The notes beneath the pieces are model-generated. The model had not been told where the DNA came from and did not search any database. It saw nothing but the letters and a program-made list of their open reading frames with translations. Positions 16,683 to 26,138 of a DNA stretch of 64,000 nt are shown here, one piece after another (positions within the stretch are counted from its first letter, which is position 1; each line of letters opens with the position of its first letter). Source of the DNA: Micromonospora tulbaghiae (lineage in GTDB: Bacteria > Actinomycetota > Actinomycetes > Mycobacteriales > Micromonosporaceae); NCBI RefSeq assembly GCF_900091605.1, contig NZ_FMCQ01000003.1, positions 494,495-558,494 on the forward strand. The letters are read 5' to 3'. Both the position numbers and the translations under genes were made by a program.

Positions 16683-17750
16683 GTGGACGGACGACGGAGC
16701 TATTCCGAGGATGAGCAGGGGTCGCGATGGGGCGACCGGGGATACGAGTCGGACTGGCGCGCCGCGGGCGAGCCCCGCTACCGCGACGACGACTACGGCA
16801 CGCCCGAGCAGCGCGCCGGTGAGAACCGGTACGCCGAGCCGGGCCGGTACTCTTCCGCCGATCCGCTGGTGGACGACACGAGCAGCTGGCGGTCGCAGCG
16901 GCCGGATGACCCGGAGGTCTCCGGTGAGCTGCCCGGGTCGCGCGCCGGCCGTCGCGCGGCTCGCGAGTCGGCGGCCCGTGGTGCGGACGACCCGCTCGGC
17001 GCGGTGTCCCGCAGCGGCGTCGACGCGCTCGGCACCGCCGCGCACGGGAACCCGCTGTCGAGTTCGCTCGGTACGCCGGCGACCGCCCCGCTGACCGGCG
17101 CGGCCCCGGCCGGCACCGACCCGTACGGCCTCATCGCCCACGGCAGCGACCCGGCCGGCGGCCCTGGCGTCGACGCCCGGAGCGCTGTCGGCGGCGTCGA
17201 CAAGCCACGGCTCAGCCCGATCGGCGGCTACCCGGTCGTCGAGGCGGCACCGGGAACCACGGGCCCGGACGGAGGAGCCGAACCGACCGCCGCGGCGCGG
17301 CTGAACCCCGGTGAGGCCACCCCGCTGCGGATCGGTGAGCGTCCGGGTGGCCCGGCCCAGCCGATGGCGACCCCGAACCCGCTGGAGATGCCGACCGGTC
17401 CGATGCCCGCGGTGCTGCCGCGTCCGGACGGGCCGCCGCCCGGTGACGGCGTCTACCGGACCCGGCGTCCCGCGCTGGCGGTGCTGCTGGCGGTGATGGT
17501 GCTGGTGCTGGAGGTGCCGGCGGTGCGGGTGTTGCTGCACGGCCTGTTCGGCGACCCGGTGTCGACGTCGCACGTCGTGGTGGGCATTTTCCTGGTGGTC
17601 GGGCTGCCGATCTTCGGCACCGGCCTGTACGGGCTGCGTACCGGCGGGCTGGCGCTCGCCGACGGCAGCCGGGGCTGGCTGCGCCCGCCGACGGCGTACC
17701 TGACCGTCGGCCTGGTGCTCTTCCTCGCCGCCGCCCTCGCCGCCGGCTGA
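16683..17750 (+). CDS. actinobacterial membrane protein with long disordered N-terminus
   Basis: A 355-residue protein of unknown function. The first 260 residues are hydrophilic and Gly/Pro/Asp/Arg-rich with no predictable fold. The last 95 contain three membrane segments: [43 protein letters not shown] and [19 protein letters not shown]. The GTG at 16683 is preferred because TACCGT (16670-16675) lies 7 nt upstream, the arrangement of a leaderless start; GTG at 16662 is the alternative. It precedes the rpsB leader. Confidence 0.7.
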   Translation: MDGRRSYSEDEQGSRWGDRGYESDWRAAGEPRYRDDDYGTPEQRAGENRYAEPGRYSSADPLVDDTSSWRSQRPDDPEVSGELPGSRAGRRAARESAARGADDPLGAVSRSGVDALGTAAHGNPLSSSLGTPATAPLTGAAPAGTDPYGLIAHGSDPAGGPGVDARSAVGGVDKPRLSPIGGYPVVEAAPGTTGPDGGAEPTAAARLNPGEATPLRIGERPGGPAQPMATPNPLEMPTGPMPAVLPRPDGPPPGDGVYRTRRPALAVLLAVMVLVLEVPAVRVLLHGLFGDPVSTSHVVVGIFLVVGLPIFGTGLYGLRTGGLALADGSRGWLRPPTAYLTVGLVLFLAAALAAG

Positions 17751-17818
17751 CCGCGGGCCGCAGTCCGCACACCACGGGCGTGCTCCGCACCCGGGGGTCG
17801 TGCAGCGGAGAGGGCGCG

Positions 17819-18006
17819 TACACTGGTCGACTGGCGACCGCCTCGCGCGGTCGACCTCGCGTGCCCTCTCCACGGTCTCCTCCGTGGGGCGACGGCCTCC
17901 CTGGTCCCGGTCTGACTTACCGGGCCCACCCTGGCCGGCGACCGGGCGCCAGGCGTCCGGCCGCCGGCCGGACGGACAACCAGGGACAACGTAGGAGTAA
18001 CCCACC
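17819..18006 (+). promoter_or_regulatory. rpsB promoter -10 and leader
   Basis: TACACT at 17819-17824 is a good -10 hexamer; no clear -35 is seen. The leader to the rpsB ATG is about 175 nt and contains a CCACGG/CCGTGG hairpin near 17871-17887. Ribosomal protein leaders are often autoregulated, but no known S2-binding structure was recognised. Confidence 0.4.
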
Positions 18007-18924
18007 ATGGCCGTCGTGACCATGCGTCAGCTGCTGGAAAGCGGTGTGCACTTCGGGCACCAGACCCGGCGCTGGAACCCGAAGATGAAGCGCTTCATCT
18101 TCACCGAGCGCAACGGTATCTACATCATCGACCTGCGCCAGACGCTCGACTACATCGAGAAGGCGTACGAGTTCGTGCGCACCACCGTCGCGGGCGGCGG
18201 CAGCATCCTGTTCGTCGGCACCAAGAAGCAGGCCCAGGAGGCCATCGCCGAGCAGGCGACCCGGGTCGGCCAGCCGTACGTCAACCACCGCTGGCTCGGT
18301 GGCATGCTGACCAACTTCCAGACCGTGTACAAGCGGCTGCAGCGGATGAAGGAGCTGGAGGCCCTGGGTGACCTGAGCGGCACCGCCGCCGGTTACACCA
18401 AGAAGGAGACGCTCCAGCTCTCCCGCGAGAAGATCAAGCTCACCAAGACCCTCGGTGGTCTGCGGGACATGCAGAAGCTCCCCGCCGCGGTGTGGATCGT
18501 CGACACCAAGAAGGAGCACATCGCCGTCGACGAGGCTCGCAAGCTGGGCATCCCGGTGATCGCGGTGCTCGACACCAACTGCGACCCGGACGAGGTCGAC
18601 TTCCCGATCCCGGGCAACGACGACGCCATCCGCTCGGCCGAGCTGCTGACCAGGGTCGTCGCCGCCGCCGTCGCCGACGGTCTGATCGCCCGCTCCGGCC
18701 GTAACCGGGGCGCGGACGAGAAGCCCGAGGCCGGCCAGGTCGGCGCCGACGAGCCGCTGGCCGAGTGGGAGCGCGAGCTGCTCGAGGAGCCGAAGAAGGC
18801 CGACGAGCAGCCGGCGACCGCCGCTGCCGAGCAGCCGGCGACCGCCGCCACGGAGCAGCCCGCGCCCGCCGCCGAGCAGCCCGCGCCCGCCGCCGAGCAG
18901 CCGGCGACCGCCGCCGCGGAGTGA
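18007..18924 (+). CDS. rpsB: 30S ribosomal protein S2 with repetitive C-terminal tail
   Basis: Small-subunit ribosomal protein S2 (305 aa). The core is standard: [92 protein letters not shown]. After about residue 265 there is a tail of five EQPA(T/P)AA-type repeats that is not part of the ribosomal fold. It is followed by tsf, the universal order. A GGAG-like ribosome binding site (gtaggag) precedes the ATG. Confidence 0.97.
   Translation: MAVVTMRQLLESGVHFGHQTRRWNPKMKRFIFTERNGIYIIDLRQTLDYIEKAYEFVRTTVAGGGSILFVGTKKQAQEAIAEQATRVGQPYVNHRWLGGMLTNFQTVYKRLQRMKELEALGDLSGTAAGYTKKETLQLSREKIKLTKTLGGLRDMQKLPAAVWIVDTKKEHIAVDEARKLGIPVIAVLDTNCDPDEVDFPIPGNDDAIRSAELLTRVVAAAVADGLIARSGRNRGADEKPEAGQVGADEPLAEWERELLEEPKKADEQPATAAAEQPATAATEQPAPAAEQPAPAAEQPATAAAE
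18805..18921 (+). repeat. tandem repeat in the 3' end of rpsB
   Basis: About five imperfect copies of a 21-24 bp unit encoding EQPATAA or EQPAPAA. They encode a flexible Ala/Pro/Glu tail on S2. In-frame copy-number change would be tolerated, so the tract is a likely length-variable site among strains. Confidence 0.8.
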
Positions 18925-19051
18925 TCTCGCCGTCGCGTCCCCACCGTCGGCGATTCCCGGCGGTGGGGCGCGACGGGTACGCCGGGCAGAACCGGCCCGG
19001 AATCGGGTAACCAGCACCCCAGACCACCTCACTGACACCGAAGAGAGAGTC

Positions 19052-19909
19052 ATGTCCAACTTCACCGCCGCGGACGTCAAGAAGCTCCGCGACCTCACCG
19101 GCGCCGGCATGATGGACTCCAAGAAGGCGCTGACCGAGGCCGAGGGCGACTTCGACAAGGCCGTCGAGATCCTGCGCGTCAAGGGCGCCAAGGACGTCGG
19201 CAAGCGGGCCGGGCGCACCGCCGCCAACGGCCTCATCGCCCACTCCGGTCAGGCGCTGCTCGAGCTCAACTGCGAGACCGACTTCGTCGCCAAGAACGAC
19301 GCCTTCATCGCGCTGGCCCAGCAGCTCGTCGAGCACGGCGTGGCCAGCGGCGCCACCAACGCCGAGGAGCTGCTCGCCAGCAGCATCGACGGCAAGAGCG
19401 TGGCCGACCTGATCCAGGAGCAGTCCGCCAAGATCGGCGAGAAGCTGGTGCTCAACCGCTTCGCCAAGCTGGACGGCACCACCGCGGTCTACATGCACCG
19501 CAAGAGCCAGGACCTGCCCCCGGCGGTCGGCGTGCTGGTCGAGTTCACCGGCACCGCCGGCGCGAGCGCCGGCCAGTCGGTGGCGGACGACGAGGCCGCT
19601 GCCTCGGATGCGCGCGCCGTGGCGATGCAGATCGCCGCGATGCGGCCGAAGTACCTGACCCGTGACGAGGTGCCGGCCGAGACCGTCGAGTCCGAGCGGC
19701 GCATCGCCGAGCAGACCGCCCGCGAGGAGAACAAGCCCGCGGCGGCGCTGCCGAAGATCGTCGAGGGCCGGGTCAACGCCTTCTTCAAGGACTTCGTCCT
19801 GCTGGAGCAGGCGTCGGTCGCCGACAACAAGAAGACCGTCAAGCAGGTGCTGGCCGACGCCGGCATCGAGGTGACCCGCTTCCTGCGGTTCGAGGTCGGC
19901 CAGGCCTGA
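19052..19909 (+). CDS. tsf: elongation factor Ts
   Basis: Nucleotide exchange factor for EF-Tu (285 aa). The N-terminal UBA-like domain is [31 protein letters not shown], and the core signature is [17 protein letters not shown]. The second half contains [18 protein letters not shown] and [20 protein letters not shown], with the C-terminal [20 protein letters not shown] motif. Length is usual for actinobacteria. It lies 127 bp after rpsB and is followed by a strong terminator. Confidence 0.97.
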   Translation: MSNFTAADVKKLRDLTGAGMMDSKKALTEAEGDFDKAVEILRVKGAKDVGKRAGRTAANGLIAHSGQALLELNCETDFVAKNDAFIALAQQLVEHGVASGATNAEELLASSIDGKSVADLIQEQSAKIGEKLVLNRFAKLDGTTAVYMHRKSQDLPPAVGVLVEFTGTAGASAGQSVADDEAAASDARAVAMQIAAMRPKYLTRDEVPAETVESERRIAEQTAREENKPAAALPKIVEGRVNAFFKDFVLLEQASVADNKKTVKQVLADAGIEVTRFLRFEVGQA

Positions 19910-19953
19910 GCCGCCGCACCGGGCCGTCCGGCCCGGGCACAGGGGAGAACGTC

Positions 19954-20001
19954 GACGAGGAGGCCGCCGGTGTACGCGACAGGCACCGCGGCCTCCTCGT
20001 C
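19954..20001 (+). terminator. hairpin between tsf and pyrH
   Basis: Perfect 14 bp stem, GACGAGGAGGCCGC at 19954-19967 with GCGGCCTCCTCGTC at 19988-20001; the stem extends by GGTG/CACC past a one-base bulge. It ends the rpsB-tsf unit. TAGGGT at 20005-20010, just downstream, may be the -10 of a separate pyrH promoter. Confidence 0.75.
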
Positions 20002-20066
20002 ACATAGGGTCGGCAGGGGCACGTACGCGACGCTCGCGCGATGCGCGGGGAGAAGGGGCGGGGCGG

Positions 20067-20834
20067 ATGACGCAGGTTGTGAGTGACCGGAGCCTGGCGG
20101 CGGAGGACCCGACCGCCCCTCCGCCCGGTCGGTCCCGCCGGGTGGTGCTGAAGCTCTCCGGTGAGGTCTTCGGCGGCGGCGCGATCGGCGTCGACCCCGA
20201 CGTCGTGCAGGGCATCGCCCGCCAGATCGCCACCGTGGTACGCCGCGGCGTGCAGGTCTCCGTGGTGGTCGGCGGCGGCAACTTCTTCCGCGGCGCCGAA
20301 CTGCAGAAGCGCGGCATGGACCGCGCCCGCGCCGACTACATGGGCATGCTCGGCACGGTCATGAACTGCCTGGCCCTCCAGGACTTCCTGGAGAAGGAGG
20401 GCATCGAGACCCGGGTGCAGAGCGCGATCACCATGGCCCAGGTCGCCGAGCCGTACATCCCGCTGCGCGCGATCCGGCACCTGGAGAAGGGCCGCGTGGT
20501 CATCTTCGGCGCCGGCGCCGGCATGCCGTACTTCTCCACCGACACGGTGGCCGCCCAGCGGGCGCTGGAGATCCGCGCGGACGTGGTGCTGATGAGCAAG
20601 AACGGCGTGGACGCCGTCTACACCGCCGACCCCCGGATCGACCCGACCGCGAGCAAGCTCGACTCGATCACCTTCTCCGAGGTGCTGCGCCGTAACCTGC
20701 GGGTGGCCGACGCCGCCGCGTTCAGCCTCTGCATGGAGAACGGCCTGCCGATGCTGGTCTTCGGCGCCCAGGGCGACGACACCATCGTCCGGGCCGTCGG
20801 CGGCGAGAAGATCGGCACCCTGATCACCGCCTGA
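20067..20834 (+). CDS. pyrH: UMP kinase
   Basis: Bacterial UMP kinase of the amino-acid kinase fold (255 aa), converting UMP to UDP and normally hexameric. The ATP-binding start is [13 protein letters not shown]; further motifs are [59 protein letters not shown] and [16 protein letters not shown]. About 20 extra residues precede the core at the N-terminus. It is followed by frr, cdsA and rlmN in the conserved order. Confidence 0.97.
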   Translation: MTQVVSDRSLAAEDPTAPPPGRSRRVVLKLSGEVFGGGAIGVDPDVVQGIARQIATVVRRGVQVSVVVGGGNFFRGAELQKRGMDRARADYMGMLGTVMNCLALQDFLEKEGIETRVQSAITMAQVAEPYIPLRAIRHLEKGRVVIFGAGAGMPYFSTDTVAAQRALEIRADVVLMSKNGVDAVYTADPRIDPTASKLDSITFSEVLRRNLRVADAAAFSLCMENGLPMLVFGAQGDDTIVRAVGGEKIGTLITA

Positions 20835-20920
20835 CCGGCCCGCCGGACCGGCAGCGGTCCCTCTGCCACGGCAGCACCCGCACCACACACGACGAGCGAC
20901 AGAAGGAGGCGAGGAGACCG

Positions 20921-21478
20921 GTGATCGACGACACCCTCCTCGAGGCGGAGGAGAAGATGGAGCGTGCCATCGAGCACGCCAAGGAGGAGTTCGGCGGCAT
21001 CCGTACCGGACGCGCCAACGCCGCCATGTTCTCCCGGATCGTCATCGACTACTACGGCAGCCCGACCCCGCTGCCGCAGATGGCGTCCATCGCGGTGCCC
21101 GAGCCGCGCATGGTGATCATCAAGCCGTACGACAACTCGCAGCTGGGCGCCATGGAGAAGGCGATCCGTGACTCGGACCTCGGGGCCAACCCGAACAACG
21201 AGGGCAACCAGCTCCGCATCGTCCTGCCGCAGATGACCGAGGAGCGGCGCCGCGACATGATCAAGGTCGCCCGGCAGAAGGGCGAGGAGGCCAAGGTCGC
21301 CGTCCGCAACATCCGCCGCAAGGCCAAGGAAGAGCTGGACCGCCTGGTCAAGGACGGCGAGGTCGGCGAGGACGAGGGCCGGCGCGCGGAGAAGGAGCTG
21401 GACGACCTGACCCAGCGCTTCGTCGCCAACGTCGACGAGCTGGTCAAGCACAAGGAGAGCGAGCTGCTCGAGGTCTGA
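20921..21478 (+). CDS. frr: ribosome recycling factor
   Basis: Ribosome recycling factor (185 aa), which with EF-G splits post-termination ribosomes. It has the expected two-domain tRNA-mimic sequence: [34 protein letters not shown], then [58 protein letters not shown] in the long helices. The GTG start has GGAGGCGAGGAG upstream. Length is normal. It ends before the hairpin at 21496-21542. Confidence 0.97.
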   Translation: MIDDTLLEAEEKMERAIEHAKEEFGGIRTGRANAAMFSRIVIDYYGSPTPLPQMASIAVPEPRMVIIKPYDNSQLGAMEKAIRDSDLGANPNNEGNQLRIVLPQMTEERRRDMIKVARQKGEEAKVAVRNIRRKAKEELDRLVKDGEVGEDEGRRAEKELDDLTQRFVANVDELVKHKESELLEV

Positions 21479-21495
21479 GCACCCGCGTACCTCGC

Positions 21496-21542
21496 ACGGC
21501 ACCGCGCCGCCGTCGCCCGCCCGGGCGGCGGCCCGGTGCCGT
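21496..21542 (+). terminator. hairpin after frr
   Basis: ACGGCACCG (21496-21504) pairs with CGGTGCCGT (21534-21542); the interior contains further GC pairing (CGCCGCC with GGCGGC). No T-run. It separates frr from cdsA. TAGGCT at 21588-21593, just downstream, looks like the -10 of a cdsA promoter, which would leave a leader of about 135 nt in which no known riboswitch was recognised. Confidence 0.55.
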
Positions 21543-21733
21543 CGTCGTGCCCGGCGGCGCACACCCTCGGCGCTGCGGCGGGTGCAGTAGGCTCGGCACG
21601 ATTCCCGACCACCACGGGGTGAACGGCGGGAGTCGCCCGGCCGTCGGTCGGTAAAACAGGAAGTCTCACGCCGGTAGGGGATGGTCTTGGTCTTGCGTCA
21701 TGTGGTGGCTCTCGTACCGGCTGCCGGTGCGTG

Positions 21734-23059
21734 ATGTCCCACCCCGACCCCTACGGCAACACCGAGTCGCGTGGCTGGGACCGCCCGGCCGCCCCGGCCC
21801 TGCCCTGGCCGGACACCGATCTGGAGCCCGGCCCGTGGCGACCCGGCCCGGCCGCCCACACCCACCCCGCCGAGCCGGACACCTACGCCCGCCCCGGGGC
21901 AGGCGCGGACGCGTACGCCGGTCCGGAGACGTATACCGCTCCCGACACGCACGCCGGGCCGTATCCGACGACCTCGCGGCACCACGACGGCCCGGGCCGG
22001 TACGACGGACCGCCGGCCGGCGACCGCGGCCGGCCCGGCGGGCCGGAGCACGACGGCCCGTGGGGCGAGCCGGCCCGCGACGACGAGTACCCGACCGCGC
22101 AGATCGCGCCGGTGCGCGACGAGCCCACCGAGCAGATCCCGGCGGTACGCGACGAACCCGCCTCGGAGCCGCCGGCCGGCCGCCGCGGGCCGGGACGCCG
22201 TCGGGCGAGCGCGGAGCGTCCGCCGACCACCGTGCCGAAGGCGTCCCGGGCGGGGCGCAACCTGCCGGCCGCGATCGGCGTCGGCGTGGCCCTCGGCGCG
22301 GCGGTCGTGGTGCCGCTGTTCTTCTTCATGCCGGCGTTCCTCGCCGTGCTGGCGGCCGCGGTGGGGATCGGCATCTGGGAGATGGCCCGCGCGGTACGCC
22401 GCAGCGGCGCCCACCCGCCGCTGGCGCCGCTCGTCGCCGGTGGCGTGATCACCGTGGGCCTGGCCTGGTACGCGGGCCCCGACGCGCTCTGCCTCGGGCT
22501 GCTGGTGACGGTGCTGGGCACGATGATCTGGCGGCTGGGCGACGGGCCCGGCAACTACCAGCGCGACCTGACGGCGGCCACCCTGATCGCGGTGTACGTG
22601 CCGTTCCTCGCCGGGTTCGCGGCCATGCTCGCCGCGGCGCCCGGCGACGGGGCCCTGCGGGTGCTGGTGACGCTGGTGGCTGTGGTGCTCTCCGACACCG
22701 GCGGGTACGCCGCGGGTGTGCGTTTCGGCAAGCACCCGATGGCGCCCACGATCAGCCCGAAGAAGTCCTGGGAGGGCTTCGCCGGCTCGGTGACCGCCGC
22801 GGCGGCGGGCAGCGCGGCGCTGCTGTGGGTCTTGTTCGACGTGGCTCCCTGGTGGGGTGCGCTGTTCGGGATGGCGATCTCGGTCTCGGCGGTGCTCGGT
22901 GACCTCGCCGAGTCGATGATCAAGCGGGATCTCGGCGTCAAGGACATGAGCAACCTGCTGCCCGGGCACGGCGGCCTGATGGACCGGCTCGACTCGATCC
23001 TGTTCGCCGTGCCGGTGGCGTACCTGCTGCTCGCCGTCTTCGTCCCGGTGGTGAGCTGA
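21734..23059 (+). CDS. cdsA: phosphatidate cytidylyltransferase
   Basis: Makes CDP-diacylglycerol from phosphatidate and CTP, the branch point of phospholipid synthesis. The protein (441 aa) has a disordered Pro/Asp/Arg-rich N-terminus of about 170 residues, then seven or eight membrane segments, and the family signature [20 protein letters not shown] followed by GLMDRLDS. A second motif is [29 protein letters not shown]. The long tail before the membrane part is common in actinobacteria. ATG at 21734 is preferred; a GTG is directly upstream at 21731. No clear ribosome binding site. Confidence 0.94.
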   Translation: MSHPDPYGNTESRGWDRPAAPALPWPDTDLEPGPWRPGPAAHTHPAEPDTYARPGAGADAYAGPETYTAPDTHAGPYPTTSRHHDGPGRYDGPPAGDRGRPGGPEHDGPWGEPARDDEYPTAQIAPVRDEPTEQIPAVRDEPASEPPAGRRGPGRRRASAERPPTTVPKASRAGRNLPAAIGVGVALGAAVVVPLFFFMPAFLAVLAAAVGIGIWEMARAVRRSGAHPPLAPLVAGGVITVGLAWYAGPDALCLGLLVTVLGTMIWRLGDGPGNYQRDLTAATLIAVYVPFLAGFAAMLAAAPGDGALRVLVTLVAVVLSDTGGYAAGVRFGKHPMAPTISPKKSWEGFAGSVTAAAAGSAALLWVLFDVAPWWGALFGMAISVSAVLGDLAESMIKRDLGVKDMSNLLPGHGGLMDRLDSILFAVPVAYLLLAVFVPVVS

Positions 23060-23163
23060 GGCATGCGTCACGGCGGCGACCCGCTGCGGGCCGGGTGGCC
23101 GGGGGCGATTCGACACGTACGGACGGGTGCGTCCGGGCGGGAGCGTGTCAGACTGGACGCGCC

Positions 23164-24309
23164 ATGACGAGTCTCCCGCTGATCTCCGTAGACCCCGACG
23201 CCCGCGGCCGCCGGCCCGCGATGCCTCCCCGCCACCTCGCCGACCTGGACCTGCCGGGCCGGCAGGCGCTCGTCGCCGAGCTGGGTGAGCCCGCGTTCCG
23301 TGCCAAGCAGGTCTCCAACCACTACTTCGGCCGCCTGGTGCGCGACCCGGAGCGGATGACCGACCTGCCGGCGGCGACCCGGGAGCGGCTGGCCGGCGAG
23401 CTGCTGCCCACCCTGCTGACCCCGGTGCGCGAGCTGGCCTGCGACGACGGCGCGACCCGCAAGGCGCTCTGGCGGCTGCACGACGGCTCGCTGGTGGAGA
23501 GCGTGCTGATGGGCTACCCGGACCGGGTGACCGTCTGCATCTCCAGCCAGGCCGGCTGCGGCATGGCCTGCCCGTTCTGCGCCACCGGCCAGGCCGGGCT
23601 GACCCGCAACCTGTCCACCGCCGAGATCGTCGACCAGGCGGTCTACCTGGCCGGGGTGGCCGCCTCCGGCGTGGTGGCCGGGTCGCCGCCGCGGCTGTCA
23701 CACGTGGTGTTCATGGGCATGGGCGAGCCGCTCGCCAACTACTCGCGGGTGGTGGCGGCGATCCGCCGGCTGGTCGCCCCGGCGCCGGAAGGGCTGGGCC
23801 TGTCGCAGCGGCACATCACCGTCTCGACGGTCGGCCTGGTGCCGGCGATCCGCCGACTGGCCAGCGAAGACCTCTCGGTGACCCTTGCGCTGTCGCTGCA
23901 TGCCCCCGATGATGAGCTGCGCGACGAACTCGTCCCGGTCAACCAGCGCTGGAAGGTGTCCGAGGTGCTGGACGCGGCGTGGGACTACGCGGCCACGACG
24001 GGGCGTCGCGTGTCCATCGAATACGCGATGATCAAGGACGTGAACGATCAGCCGTGGAGAGCCGATCTGCTCGGGCGGCTACTGGCCGGCAAGCTGGCCC
24101 ACGTGAACCTGATCCCGCTCAACCCGACTCCGGGCAGCCGCTGGGACGCCAGCCCGAAACCGGTCGAGCGGGAGTTCGTCCGGCGGTTGCGCGACGCCGG
24201 GGTGTCGACCACGGTGCGCGACACCCGGGGACGCGAGATCGACGGGGCCTGTGGGCAGCTCGCCGCCGCCGGGGACACGGACGGCGACTCACGCGCGGCA
24301 ACGGCGTAG
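23164..24309 (+). CDS. rlmN: 23S rRNA (adenine2503-C2)-methyltransferase RlmN
   Basis: Radical SAM methyltransferase (381 aa) that methylates A2503 of 23S rRNA and A37 of some tRNAs. The [4Fe-4S] cluster motif is [11 protein letters not shown] (CxxxCxxC), the GGE-like motif is [13 protein letters not shown], and the second catalytic Cys is expected in the C-terminal [11 protein letters not shown]. The ATG follows CAGACT (23149-23154) by 9 nt, so the transcript could be nearly leaderless. It is the last gene of the conserved pyrH-frr-cdsA-rlmN run. Confidence 0.96.
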   Translation: MTSLPLISVDPDARGRRPAMPPRHLADLDLPGRQALVAELGEPAFRAKQVSNHYFGRLVRDPERMTDLPAATRERLAGELLPTLLTPVRELACDDGATRKALWRLHDGSLVESVLMGYPDRVTVCISSQAGCGMACPFCATGQAGLTRNLSTAEIVDQAVYLAGVAASGVVAGSPPRLSHVVFMGMGEPLANYSRVVAAIRRLVAPAPEGLGLSQRHITVSTVGLVPAIRRLASEDLSVTLALSLHAPDDELRDELVPVNQRWKVSEVLDAAWDYAATTGRRVSIEYAMIKDVNDQPWRADLLGRLLAGKLAHVNLIPLNPTPGSRWDASPKPVEREFVRRLRDAGVSTTVRDTRGREIDGACGQLAAAGDTDGDSRAATA

Positions 24310-24331
24310 CGGTACGAGACCAGGAGACATA

Positions 24332-25588
24332 GTGGCGAGTCAGGGTCAGCGTTTCCGGCGTAAGGCGCTCCGCCGGGGCTACAAGGTCGACGAGGTCGAT
24401 GCCTTCCTGGACCGGGTCGAGGCGACACTCGACGGCCAGCCGATCGGCGCGCCCGTGGCCTCCCAGGAGGTCCACGACGTCGTCTTCCGGGTCCGGTTCA
24501 ACGGCTACGACGAGTGGCAGGTCGACCTGCACCTCGACCGGGTCGAGCGGCAGCTCGCCGAGCTGGAGGAGCGCGGTGGCGCACCGGCCGGACGCGGTGG
24601 CGATCCCCGGATGGCCGACCGGCTCGGCCCGCCGATGCGCGACGACCGGGGCATGTCGCCGGTGCCGCAGCCGCCGATGCCGCCCCGGCAGATGCCCGCT
24701 CAGCCCGGCCCGCCCGCCGACCGCTACGGCAACCGCTACGACGAGTCGACCGGCGCGTTCGCCGGTGGCTACGACGGCCCGCGCGGTGGCTACGACGGCC
24801 CCCGCGGCCCGGGTGGCCCCGGCCCGATGGGCCCGGGTGCGCCGATGGGACACGGCGGCCCGCCGCCGCGCGGCCTGCCGCCCGGCCCGGGCGGCTACGG
24901 CCCGGACAACGGCCCCGGCGGCTACGGCCCGCCGGACAGCGGCCCGGGTGGGTACGGTCCGCCGGACAGCGGCCCCGGCGGCTACGGTCCGCCGGACAAC
25001 GGCCCGGGTGGCTACGGTCCGCCGGACAGCGGCCCCGGTGGGTACGGCCAGGAGGAGCGGTTCGACGGGTTCGAGGCCGGCCGGCGTGCCCGCGCCGACA
25101 TGACCGCCGAGATTCGCATGCCCGAGCGCGAGCTGCGTGGTCGTGGCCCCGGCGGCCCGCCTGCGCTGCCGCAGCCGGGCTACGGCGCGCCGGAGCCCGG
25201 CTACGGCCCGCCCGATCCGGGTTACGGTCCGCCGGACCAGGGCTACGGCCCGGGTCCCTCGATGACCGGCCCGCCGCTCGTGGGTCCGCCGGTCGCCGGT
25301 CCGCCGATGGTGGGACCGCCGATGGCCGGCCCGCCCGGCAGCGACCTGCACCGGGTCGACCAGATCCGGCGCAGCTTCCAGGTCCGCCGGTTCGGCAGCG
25401 GGTACGACCCGGACCAGGTCGACCGGTTCTTCGAGACGCTGCTCGGCGGCATGCAGGGACGCAACCCGATGCCGGTGAACCCGAAGGAACTCGACACGCT
25501 GCGCTTCGGGCTGGTGCCCGGTGGCTACTTCGAGGCCGAGGTCGACGCCGCGCTCAAGGACGTGCAGGACATCCTGCTCGGCCGCTGA
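24332..25588 (+). CDS. DivIVA-domain protein with tandem repeat linker
   Basis: A 418-residue protein with two short DivIVA-like modules: FRRKALRRGYKVDEVDAFLDRVEATLDG at the N-terminus and IRRSFQVRRFGSGYDPDQVDRFFETLLGG near the C-terminus. Between them lies about 300 residues of Gly/Pro/Tyr-rich sequence with repeated GPGGYGPPDS units. DivIVA proteins mark curved membranes and organise polar growth in actinobacteria; this one lacks the long coiled coil of true DivIVA/Wag31, so it is a relative, possibly a scaffold. The GTG at 24332 has CAGGAG upstream and lies 22 nt after rlmN. Confidence 0.85.
   Translation: MASQGQRFRRKALRRGYKVDEVDAFLDRVEATLDGQPIGAPVASQEVHDVVFRVRFNGYDEWQVDLHLDRVERQLAELEERGGAPAGRGGDPRMADRLGPPMRDDRGMSPVPQPPMPPRQMPAQPGPPADRYGNRYDESTGAFAGGYDGPRGGYDGPRGPGGPGPMGPGAPMGHGGPPPRGLPPGPGGYGPDNGPGGYGPPDSGPGGYGPPDSGPGGYGPPDNGPGGYGPPDSGPGGYGQEERFDGFEAGRRARADMTAEIRMPERELRGRGPGGPPALPQPGYGAPEPGYGPPDPGYGPPDQGYGPGPSMTGPPLVGPPVAGPPMVGPPMAGPPGSDLHRVDQIRRSFQVRRFGSGYDPDQVDRFFETLLGGMQGRNPMPVNPKELDTLRFGLVPGGYFEAEVDAALKDVQDILLGR
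24885..25051 (+). repeat. 30-bp tandem repeat inside the DivIVA-domain gene
   Basis: Four full 30-bp units (24911-24940, 24941-24970, 24971-25000, 25001-25030) plus partial units on both sides. Each encodes GPGGYGPPDS or GPGGYGPPDN; third-position differences alternate (GGCCCC/GGCCCG), suggesting duplication of a 60-bp pair. The tract is coding and in frame. Confidence 0.9.
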
Positions 25589-25605
25589 CCCCCGCCGCGA
25601 GACGA

Positions 25606-25642
25606 CGAAGGGCCCGCCCCCGGACAGGGGGCGGGCCCTTCG
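25606..25642. terminator. bidirectional terminator between DivIVA-domain and DUF2631 genes
   Basis: Perfect 16 bp stem: CGAAGGGCCCGCCCCC at 25606-25621 with GGGGGCGGGCCCTTCG at 25627-25642, loop GGACA. It lies between convergent genes and the A/T-containing ends allow use in both directions. Confidence 0.85.
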
Positions 25643-25665
25643 CGCAATACCGTGGGCGCCGCGCG

Positions 25666-25890
25666 TCAGGACCGCAGGCCGTTGCGGCGCAGCACGGCGT
25701 CGCCGATGACGATGGCGATCAGCAGTCCGGCGATCCCGAACAGCCAGATGTGCTCCACCCGGCCCTCCTCGATCCCGCAGAACGCCATCAGAACCAAGGC
25801 CAACGCCGACAGCACCGCACCGATCCGTCCGGACTTGCGGTGTCCGGGCTTGTGCTGATCTGGCGCGGTTACCGGCTCGTCTCCTGCCAC
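25666..25890 (-). CDS. DUF2631 family membrane protein
   Basis: A 74-residue protein with a hydrophilic basic N-terminus (TAPDQHKPGHRKSGRIGA) and two membrane segments (VLSALALVLMAFC and HIWLFGIAGLLIAIVIGDAVL). It matches the small actinobacterial DUF2631 family, usually found near dxr and rip1; function unknown. The GTG start is chosen as the only one giving the family length. An inverted repeat at 25909-25924 lies upstream. Confidence 0.8.
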   Translation of the reverse strand: MAGDEPVTAPDQHKPGHRKSGRIGAVLSALALVLMAFCGIEEGRVEHIWLFGIAGLLIAIVIGDAVLRRNGLRS

Positions 25891-25908
25891 TGTCGGTCCT
25901 TCCCTCGC

Positions 25909-25924
25909 GATCGGATCTCCGATC
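25909..25924 (-). promoter_or_regulatory. inverted repeat upstream of DUF2631 gene
   Basis: GATCGGA (25909-25915) and TCCGATC (25918-25924) are perfect 7-bp arms around a 2-bp centre. On the minus strand a CAGACT -10-like hexamer lies just upstream (25926-25931), which puts the dyad at the likely transcription start. It could be an operator. Confidence 0.3.
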
Positions 25925-26138
25925 AGTCTGGCACGCGCCCAACCGGGCCCGGCGCAGGGTCCGACCTCCTGTGCCGGGGATGACCCGGGCGGGCGACCGT
26001 GGAGGGCCCGGCCGACCCGGGTCGTTGGTCCCGTCCCGGTGGGGGCGGATGGCCACTACCGGCGTCGCGGGACGGCGAGCACACTGCCTCCGGTAGCGTC
26101 TTGACGTACACCTTGATGCCTTTTTGAGGAGGACTGCG

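Noticed and set aside
21594..21733. riboswitch in the cdsA leader
   Set aside because: The leader is long but shows no cobalamin, TPP, FMN or other conserved core.
24885..25051. 30-bp direct repeats as a CRISPR array
   Set aside because: The repeats are contiguous, without spacers, and encode an in-frame protein repeat; no cas genes are near.
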